Shown: positions 21,601-24,317 of the stretch, in pieces
How positions within the stretch are numbered: position 1 is the first letter of the stretch
Layout: each line of letters starts with the position of its first letter
Origin: Apostichopus californicus
Taxonomy: Eukaryota; Echinodermata; Holothuroidea; Aspidochirotida; Stichopodidae
Reading direction: 5' to 3'
Assembly (NCBI GenBank): GCA_020650975.1
Contig: JAIPMN010003780.1
Span: 22,721-47,037 of the forward strand
DNA length: 24,317 nt
The notes under the pieces: generated by a model
Database searches by the model: none
The model's input: only the letters and a program-made list of their open reading frames with translations
What the model was told of the DNA's origin: nothing
Translations under genes and position numbers: made by a program

Positions 21601-23369
21601 CTCTCTGAAAATCTTCAAGTTGCAGCAATATGCCTATTCATAACTTTTCTATTTATTACGAAATTACTTCATAATCCTTCAAATAACTTCAAGAATCAAT
21701 CCTTTATTAAGAAAACATGATTTGTATCAACAGCTGAAAAACCCTTAAAGAATAAAGCAAAGAGGTAACAGAGTCCACTTACGACCTAAACAGGATTCAC
21801 TTGTTTCACTAAAATGATTTTGATGTTTAATACAGAAAAATAATTTTACCCTTAACTTCATCTGCACTAGCTCCAACATATTAGCAATCTGTCTATGCAC
21901 GCTTCTGTAAATGACTCATAACAGGTCTTACTTACAAACTGAACAATTCAGATTTTGATGAAGGAATTGTACAAAAAAGAGAAAGTATTCATATCATAAG
22001 ATCTTGATATTTTAGGTCTGGAGTATTATGGATTGTTCCTCTAAAGCTATGTCATCTTCAGGATCATCAGTTACTCCTGGATTTAATATCAGGTCCATTG
22101 TTTGGTGGGAGATATTCTAAAAACATTTCATGTTTACAATAAAACTTTTAAATAATATTCTTCATAGTAAAGGATATCACTACAAATAAGTTTGGCCTTT
22201 TAAAAACTACAAAACTTTCAGTTCCAATGAAAGTACTTGAACCTGTACTGGTTGTAGCTGGAGGTGGGCTTAGTCTGGTGCTGCATGATTGTGTTCATAT
22301 TGTTTGGTAGTAAAATTCTGTGAGTTGAGTTAAGGTAAGCAGTTCCTCAAGTTAGTTATAATGATACCAGAAGGACTTGTATCAGGTGAAACATGATTTT
22401 GACAAGAATACTACTCACCATAAATTCGTGGACAATATCAGCAATGACCTTTGACCTTTCTCTACCCATGAAATTCTTATACTCAGTAATTTTTATTGGT
22501 CTTGGTGTTATTGGTTTGCTAGTTCCGAGAGTGTCAATATAGACTCCTGTGTATTCCTCAAACATCTCAGGGACTTCATATTCTGTATCATCTTCACTTT
22601 GCAGGTCTGGCTGAGGAACACTTGGTAATTTACGAGCATCTGTTTCTCCAAGGTTGACATCCTCATACTGGTAGTCAGTCTGTCTCTTAATGCCCTGACG
22701 AGGCATAGCCTTGGGTGCTGCATCAGCTGTTTCAACAACGGTTCCCTCATACCTTGATACTTGTGTGGGAGCTTCTTTCTCAGTGAGATCTTGATATTTT
22801 GGGGCTGGAGTATTTCTGGATTGTTCCTCTAGAGCTATGTAATCTTCCGGATCATCAGTTACTCCTGAAATTAATATCAGGTCCATTTTTTGGTGGGAGA
22901 TTTATTCTTATAATTTCATGTTTACAACCAAGCTTGTAAGTTATTCCTGATCATGTTTATCCTTAAATTATAATTATTAGTAAGAGTGGAACAACTTTAT
23001 GGTGCAGTGTATAAATGATTTCCTTACCTATAAAAGAAAAAGGATCCCTGTGGTGATTTTGAAATCAATATATGCTAATAGAATATTTCAAATATGACAC
23101 TCCCTAAAGTAAGTTCAGAAAGCAAAACTACAAGGATTTAAAATATTAAATCATTTAAAAAACAGGTGCAATCCACAGACACTCAAGAGTTTATTCAAAG
23201 GTGAAGAGTGAACTCTAGAAACCTGAATAATAGTAATGTTAACATTTTTCAAGAGATAAAGTGTTTAATATGCTAGATGAACAAACAAGAAACATACTCA
23301 CCAGCATTGACATAATCAACATCGTGTGAATCTACTGGTTTTGACTCAGTCGCAGGCTTTCTCTGGATT
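3543..23369 (-). CDS. Receptor-type protein tyrosine phosphatase-like gene, cytoplasmic part (17 exons, 5' partial)
   Basis: Seventeen exons spliced by GT/AG read through as 712 codons plus a stop, with every junction phase matching. Residues about 1-170 are a tyrosine-rich juxtamembrane tail. D1 covers about 190-425 and D2 about 475-705. Seen directly: YDHSRV, DYINASYIK, DFWRMVW and VHC in D1; DYINATFVK, DFWRLVFDYNCTSIVVLN and VHC in D2. By family knowledge, catalysis needs the WPD aspartate and the CX5R arginine. D1 has WKN and Ala at these places (residues 328-330 and 367); D2 has WLG and Leu (613-615 and 648). Both domains should therefore be inactive and may bind phosphotyrosine proteins or act as scaffolds at the membrane (inference). 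Exon lengths of 37, 98 and 136 bp agree with vertebrate RPTP exons as I recall them. The intact frame argues against a pseudogene. Ectodomain, signal peptide, membrane segment and promoter lie beyond 24317, so the subfamily is not assigned. Confidence 0.93.
3695..3862. repeat. AT-rich palindromic stretch in intron 16
   Basis: Positions 3702-3728 form a near-perfect hairpin (ATCTATACATT, 4-bp loop, ATGTATATAGAT, one bulge). The rest is built from repeated ATATGTCA and TACATTTATGA words in both orientations. Confidence 0.5.
4020..4155 (-). CDS. RPTP exon 16: D2 degenerate P-loop, Arg to Leu
   Basis: 136 bp, the same length as D1 exon 9, acceptor TTTCAG, donor CAG/GTTTGT. With exon 15 it gives HCINGVGLSA, with Leu (residue 648) at the CX5R arginine. 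It then encodes EGAVDVFQTLNRLRKQ and HAVQTQ, the normal D2 helix and Q-loop region. Confidence 0.95.
4245..4792 (-). repeat. 101-bp minisatellite derived from the end of exon 15
   Basis: Five and a half units. Equivalent positions lie at 4245, 4350, 4451, 4552, 4653 and 4754, giving periods of 105, 101, 101, 101 and 101. Each unit holds the coding end of exon 15 (GAATTC through the VHC codons), the splice donor region and about 40 bp of intron. Units alternate between TATATAATGGATTC and TATTTGATGAATTC forms, a 202-bp dimeric higher-order pattern. The last unit (highest coordinates) is the true exon end; the others lie in intron 15. Confidence 0.93.
4736..4863 (-). CDS. RPTP exon 15: D2 degenerate WPD loop and VHC
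   Basis: 128 bp, acceptor TTTCAG, donor CAT/GTATGT. It encodes HFSFHGWLGNEPDVHKL (WLG where an active domain has WPD) and ends GPGPALVHC. The last part of the exon and the following donor recur in a 101-bp tandem array immediately downstream in the gene, so the donor choice needs cDNA. The one given here keeps the frame into exon 16 through a split Ile codon. Confidence 0.88.
5211..5455. repeat. Two-copy 125-bp direct repeat in intron 14
   Basis: ACATCAACAG at 5211 recurs at 5336. Both copies continue with GACACCAACGTAT or GGCACCAAAGTAT, CTACATAACTAAAAGA and AGGAGACATAA. Diverged tandem duplication without coding features. Confidence 0.75.
5717..5851 (-). CDS. RPTP exon 14: D2 EYWP block
   Basis: 135 bp, 45 codons, acceptor TTTACAG, donor CAG/GTACAA. 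It starts SVTEYWPGGQGG and runs through the central beta strands to FEVSHKRSQ. Phase 0 at both ends, parallel to exon 7 of D1. Confidence 0.94.
6374..6505 (-). CDS. RPTP exon 13: D2 FIMTQ and DFWRLVFDY
   Basis: 132 bp, 44 codons, acceptor TTCACAG, donor GAG/GTAAGT. It encodes EFIMTQSPLTSTVEDFWRLV and NCTSIVVLNTIDDSDE, very close to the D2 signature FIVTQxPLxxTVxDFWRLVxDYxCTSIVML. In D1 the same region is split into the 37- and 98-bp exons; here they are one exon. Confidence 0.96.
6651..6730 (-). CDS. RPTP exon 12: D2 DYINATFVK
   Basis: 80 bp, acceptor TTACAG, donor AAG/GTATGT. It encodes DKFRPVLKS and SSDYINATFVK. Asp-Lys replaces the YDHSRV consensus of D1, common in divergent D2 domains. 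Confidence 0.94.
6731..8216. other. RPTP intron 11
   Basis: The intron contains the LINE 3' end at 7454-7900 on the opposite strand. The remainder is AT-rich with no recognisable signal apart from the splice sites. Confidence 0.85.
7454..7900 (+). mobile_element. 5'-truncated RTE/BovB-like LINE, C-terminal end of the reverse-transcriptase ORF
   Basis: An open frame ending at a TAA at 7898-7900 encodes about 148 residues typical of the C-terminal tail of RTE-type LINE polyproteins: VVLYGSESWTI, RIDSFELSCWCRLLRIPWT, YFGHIMRADDSLANSIM, GSRKRGRPRARWMDG and the terminal ITRGRTRLDGT, recalling the SRTRL end of BovB. The polymerase core and endonuclease are missing, as expected from 5' truncation. 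The open frame extends upstream to 7346 in unrelated, hydrophobic-coding sequence. RKDKSMKV deviates from the usual RxxWR, a sign of decay. It lies antisense in intron 11. Recently or moderately old, and not able to move by itself. Confidence 0.88.
8217..8319 (-). CDS. RPTP exon 11: D2 N-terminus
   Basis: 103 bp (34 codons plus 1 nt), acceptor TTTATAG, donor CAG/GTGAGC. It encodes VLQETMRHQ and then SENRHKNRSPNLLP, the D2 version of the KNRY loop (KNRS, as in many inactive D2 domains). It is isolated by introns of about 5.7 and 1.5 kb, but its phases are the only ones that join exon 10 (phase 0) to exon 12 (two leading bases), and the motif fits. Confidence 0.9.
10125..10494 (+). other. Unidentified exon-like open region
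   Basis: TTTTTATTTGTTGCAG just before 10125 is a strong acceptor on the + strand. Two overlapping frames then stay open; the longest ends at a stop at 10492-10494 and reads KFSKGRRSGSGQTEQLF, then LTRDDEKRLKEAAEQRCDER, then HITEEDYFFLSKW. A basic GRRSGSG patch, a charged helix and an acidic EEDYFFL stretch recall MADF/BESS proteins, but the match is too weak to name. It could be the last exon of a gene nested in intron 10 or a decayed transposon-derived gene. Confidence 0.3.
10533..10613. repeat. Short T-rich direct duplication
   Basis: TTTTCTTTCATTTTCCAATT with GTTTGATTCATTTGA is repeated about 43 bp later with few changes. Two copies only. Confidence 0.6.
11583..13330. repeat. ~200-bp satellite, about 9 units, with a 570-bp three-unit higher order
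   Basis: Equivalent TGACGTCA-like positions fall at 11766, 11982, 12187, 12386, 12582, 12754, 12955 and 13152, plus a partial first unit from about 11583. Common words are GTTTACTCG(T)AAAATAAC, CACCTCTC, CCAACA and ACATCC. Units 12187/12754, 12386/12955 and 12582/13152 pair at 567-570 bp and are much more alike than neighbours, so the later half arose by duplication of a three-unit block. Four units keep a perfect TGACGTCA (11982, 12582, 12754, 13152). The Cys-rich 79-residue frames at 12517 and 13087 are products of this repeat. Confidence 0.93.
13745..13960. repeat. Degenerate short tandem repeat, about 15-16 bp unit
   Basis: The unit is close to CATTTAGTAATACAA, repeated more than ten times with changes. 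It begins just past exon 10 and fades out toward about 13640. Confidence 0.8.
13979..14107 (-). CDS. RPTP exon 10: D1 C-terminus and D1-D2 linker
   Basis: 129 bp, exactly 43 codons, acceptor TTTTAG, donor CAG/GTTGGT (weak donor). It encodes LQYLFIFDALLEAML, the normal last helix of D1 (YxFIHDALLEA), then a Lys-rich linker ending KKEFQ. Confidence 0.93.
14222..14260 (-). pseudogene. Relic copy of the start of RPTP exon 9
   Basis: On the minus strand 35 of 39 bases match the first 39 bases of exon 9 (TAATGGTGTTGGTGCTACTG and onward), so it would read NGVGATGISISL against NGVGATGVFISL. It is preceded by AG but has no pyrimidine tract. Weaker likeness continues about 15 bp further. It lies just past the far end of the hAT-like element. 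Confidence 0.88.
14275..14996. mobile_element. Non-autonomous hAT-like element, 722 bp
   Basis: The ends are perfect 14-bp terminal inverted repeats (CATAGGCGTAGGAG). They are flanked by an exact 8-bp target duplication, ATCAAACA, at 14267-14274 and 14997-15004. An 8-bp duplication is typical of hAT elements. Inside the ends are a run of 14 G (14302-14315) and a C-rich counterpart (14955-14980), and an internal 84-bp tandem repeat. There is no transposase frame; the open frames inside come from the repeat. The element sits in intron 9 of the RPTP gene, its edge 8 bp plus the exon junction away from exon 9. Confidence 0.93.
14693..14948. repeat. 84-bp tandem repeat inside the hAT-like element, three copies
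   Basis: Units begin with ATTGAAAAACACA at 14693, 14777 and 14861, and carry TTTCTTCTTTCAGT, GCCCGAAAAATTCTCA and GCCCGAATTTTCACCAA. Copies two and three are nearly identical. Parallel frames of 104-165 residues on both strands are artefacts of this array. Confidence 0.95.
15012..15147 (-). CDS. RPTP exon 9: D1 degenerate P-loop, Arg to Ala
   Basis: 136 bp, acceptor TTCCAAG after a pyrimidine run, donor AAA/GTAAGT. With exon 8 it gives HCSNGVGATG, so CX5R has Ala (residue 367) for Arg. It continues to DRVNMVLTK, where the usual Q-loop QTEEQ reads LTKLQ across the exon 10 junction. The downstream intron is interrupted 8 bp after the exon by a hAT-like element, and a relic copy of this exon's start lies beyond that element. 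Confidence 0.95.
15445..15596 (-). CDS. RPTP exon 8: D1 degenerate WPD loop and VHC
   Basis: 152 bp, acceptor TTTCAG, donor GTAAGA. It encodes VIQYEIPCWKNGGVPSEP, where an active PTP would have WPDHGVP, so the general-acid Asp is Asn and the Pro is Lys. It ends KHLLVHC at the P-loop cysteine (residue 361), with the next Ser codon split to exon 9. Confidence 0.95.
15670..16935. mobile_element. Second non-autonomous hAT-like element, about 1.27 kb
   Basis: Short inverted ends AGGGTTCC (15671-15678 and 16928-16935) are flanked by ATTCAAA on both sides (15663-15669 and 16936-16942; TATTCAAA if the shared T is counted, giving 8 bp). Subterminal CCATGAC(C/T)TTTT words are repeated at the left (about 15700-15742), and related words occur at the right (about 16833-16918). 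No transposase frame. It lies in RPTP intron 7, 74 bp from the exon 8 acceptor. Confidence 0.82.
17483..17602 (-). CDS. RPTP exon 7: D1 QYWP block
   Basis: 120 bp, exactly 40 codons, acceptor TTCTCAG, donor AAG/GTACG. It starts DAQYWPDR, matching the KCxQYWP signature, and runs through the beta strands ending RKMNVLK. Phase 0 at both ends. Confidence 0.95.
17957..18054 (-). CDS. RPTP exon 6: D1 DFWRMVW
   Basis: 98 bp, acceptor CTGAAG, donor CAG/GTAAAC. It encodes GPREGTKDDFWRMVWKED and then VETIVMLVDKDETEQ, the standard TQGPxxxTxxDFWRMVWE block of PTP domains. Confidence 0.96.
18984..19020 (-). CDS. RPTP exon 5: 37-bp FIAAQG micro-exon
   Basis: 37 bp, acceptor TTACAG, donor AAG/GTTAGA. It encodes NHQGKVSFIAAQ plus one base of Gly, the counterpart of the FIATQG strand. 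I recall a 37-bp exon at this place in vertebrate receptor PTPs; this is from memory, not a search. It is too short for an ORF scan and was found by frame and motif. Confidence 0.92.
20259..20335 (-). CDS. RPTP exon 4: D1 DHSRVRL and DYINASYIK
   Basis: 77 bp, acceptor CCAAG, donor AAG/GTAATT. It encodes DHSRVRL through DYINASYIK, the two best conserved N-terminal PTP signatures. The phase (2 nt plus 25 codons) fits exons 3 and 5. Confidence 0.95.
20802..20889 (-). CDS. RPTP exon 3: D1 N-terminus with KNRY-loop position
   Basis: 88 bp, acceptor ATTAG, donor GTAAGT. It encodes 29 residues containing QQHPWTAALK and NKSKNYFKALLP, and completes YDHSRV with the next exon through a split Tyr codon. 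The phosphotyrosine-recognition loop, normally KNRY, reads KNYF here, so the Tyr that stacks on the substrate phosphotyrosine is Phe. Confidence 0.93.
20890..22418. other. RPTP intron 2
   Basis: A 1.5-kb intron between the tyrosine-tail exon and the first D1 exon. The only structure seen is the relic of exon 2 at 21999-22140. GTCATACTAACTA-like words recur between 21290 and 21440 without a clear unit. Confidence 0.75.
21999..22140 (-). pseudogene. Relic copy of the RPTP exon 2 acceptor and start
   Basis: About 140 bp match 22786-22927, covering intron flank, acceptor AG and the first part of exon 2. Read in the exon frame it begins GVTDDPEDDIALEEQS, so the first tail Tyr is Asp; a 1-base loss then leads to a stop. 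The likeness continues past the acceptor into GGTCCATTGTTTGGTGGGAG, so the copy arose from DNA, not from a spliced transcript. Confidence 0.9.
22419..22864 (-). CDS. RPTP exon 2: tyrosine-rich tail and wedge start
   Basis: 446 bp, acceptor TTTCAG, donor ATG/GTGAGT, phase-0 end. Tyrosines fall at residues 19 (exon 1), 31, 46, 61, 87, 89, 118, 127, 131 and 151 of the assembled protein, mostly flanked by Asp or Glu: DPEDYIAL, PKYQDL, SRYEGT, DYQYEDVNL, TEYEVPEM and EEYTGVYIDTL. YIAL and YQDL are separated by 11 residues and resemble an ITAM with a long spacer. The end, about KITEYKNFMGRERSKVIADI, looks like the amphipathic wedge that precedes D1 in receptor phosphatases. A decayed copy of its start lies at 21999-22140. 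Confidence 0.93.
23302..23369 (-). CDS. RPTP exon 1 in window: juxtamembrane start
   Basis: 68 bp. The acceptor is CAG just above 23369 and the donor is GTGAGT at 23301. Only one frame is open; it encodes 22 residues ending DSHDVDYVNA and joins exon 2 through a split Gly codon. The YVNA motif fits a pYxN Grb2-type SH2 site. No hydrophobic membrane segment is present, so the membrane segment must be coded further upstream, outside the window. It is the least certain exon because it is short, but its frame and phase agree with exon 2. Confidence 0.78.
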
Positions 23370-24317
23370 CTGTTCAAACGATTATTAGACAAATTGAATA
23401 AAATTGTCGAGCAATTGCATTAAATTAAAATTATAAAGGATTGGGAAGATGTATTAATATAATTTCCTTCGTTTGATAGCAAGAGGATAGACCTAGGCAG
23501 TTTTTTTCTCTGTATTCTGAAAAGGAACTAACATAGGACTGGCAGGTAGGTACCTTATCCAGCAAAAGAAAATGAGGTGTTTGTTCCCTGACAAGTCCAC
23601 TAGCATGATATAAATATGGAGGAAACATTATCAACCCAAAGGTTGATGAACTATCTTTAAAATTTTGCGGAAAACTCTTTTGGTTAAATATGTCCCCCCC
23701 CCCCACCTTCCTCAAAAGAAACCCCAGAAAGTCACGTGACTTAGTGATTACTTGCCAATAGGAGAACAAACTTTACATACAAGATTTTCTAAAGAGCTGA
23801 ATTGCTGAGCAGAAATGGCAAGTCTTGCAGAATTTAGTAATGCATACCTATGCAAAGAGGGTCGAAGGTCAAACAAACTTCACTTCTGCATAATTAGACT
23901 TATTCTGACTGTAACCAACAATTGACATTCAACGACCTTTGACCTTCATGAAAAACAATAGGGATCACCTGCTCACCAAGGGTTATCAACACACTTAGTT
24001 CAAAGTTCAAGCAATTTTTACTTCTTGTGATATTGTGTTTACAACTTTTTCAGACTTTGACCTCTGGAGACCTCAAATGACCTTTGACCTCCATGAAAAA
24101 GGATAGAGAACATCTAATCACTAAGGGCTACCAATATATTAAGTTTGTAGTTGGACCTTTCACCTTTCACTTATTGAGATATCATGTTTACTTGGTTTTC
24201 AGCCTTTGACCTCTGGTGACCTTTGACCTCCATGAAAAACAATGCAGATCATCTGCTATCCTAGGTCAATCAACAGTCCAAGTTTAAAATTCAAGCATCT
24301 TGTACTTTTTAAGATAC
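23370..24317. other. RPTP intron upstream of exon 1, window edge
   Basis: No exon encoding a membrane segment was found on the minus strand here. It holds a C run near 23697, a GTCACGTGAC palindrome at 23731-23740 and the TGACCT array beyond about 23930. Confidence 0.6.
23931..24317. repeat. ~140-bp tandem array with TGACCTTTGACCT motifs, runs off the window
   Basis: GACCTTTGACC occurs at 23934, 24079 and 24218 (spacing 145 and 139), each followed by TCCATGAAAAA or TTCATGAAAAA, a GATCA/ACATCT stretch and AGTTCAAG-like words. At 24078-24090 and 24217-24229 the motif is exactly TGACCTTTGACCT. Confidence 0.88.

Noticed and set aside
3543-23369. The RPTP gene as a decayed pseudogene, given the missing catalytic residues
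   Set aside because: Seventeen exons keep frame, GT/AG borders and structural motifs with no stop, which is unlikely under neutral decay.

Overview
The window is animal nuclear DNA: AT-rich, no bacterial-style coding density, and short coding exons bounded by GT/AG splice sites. Its repeat load (RTE-type LINE fragment, non-autonomous hAT-like elements, TGACCT-rich tandem arrays, a roughly 200-bp satellite) and an intron-rich receptor tyrosine phosphatase gene fit a marine invertebrate such as an echinoderm, hemichordate or lophotrochozoan. The phylum cannot be fixed from the sequence alone.

One gene dominates the window. On the minus strand, 17 consecutive exons (23369 down to 3543) encode the cytoplasmic part of a receptor-type protein tyrosine phosphatase with tandem PTP domains D1 and D2. 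I assembled them by hand. All splice phases match, the summed exons give 712 residues plus a stop, and no stop or frameshift interrupts them. The ectodomain and membrane segment lie beyond the right edge. The first 170 residues carry ten tyrosines, mostly in acidic contexts. Both PTP domains keep the fold motifs and the P-loop cysteine but lack the P-loop arginine and the WPD-loop aspartate. The gene therefore looks like a double pseudophosphatase with a tyrosine-rich docking tail.

Layout on the + strand: 1-3542 is flank downstream of the gene, with old repeats and one weak candidate exon. 3543-6730 holds most D2 exons, and the end of exon 15 has been amplified into a 101-bp minisatellite. 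6731-8216 is an intron with an RTE/BovB-like LINE 3' end. 8217-8319 is a small D2 exon. 8320-13978 is a large intron with an unidentified open stretch and a satellite in which several units carry the palindrome TGACGTCA. 13979-20889 holds the D1 exons, with a 722-bp hAT-like element 8 bp past one exon end, a second hAT-like element, and a relic copy of the D1 P-loop exon. 20890-24317 holds the juxtamembrane exons, a relic copy of the tyrosine-tail exon, and a tandem array carrying perfect DR1 nuclear-receptor motifs.

Three exons of this one gene have partial duplicate copies in their own introns, which is the most unusual structural pattern here. No tRNA, rRNA or CRISPR array was seen.
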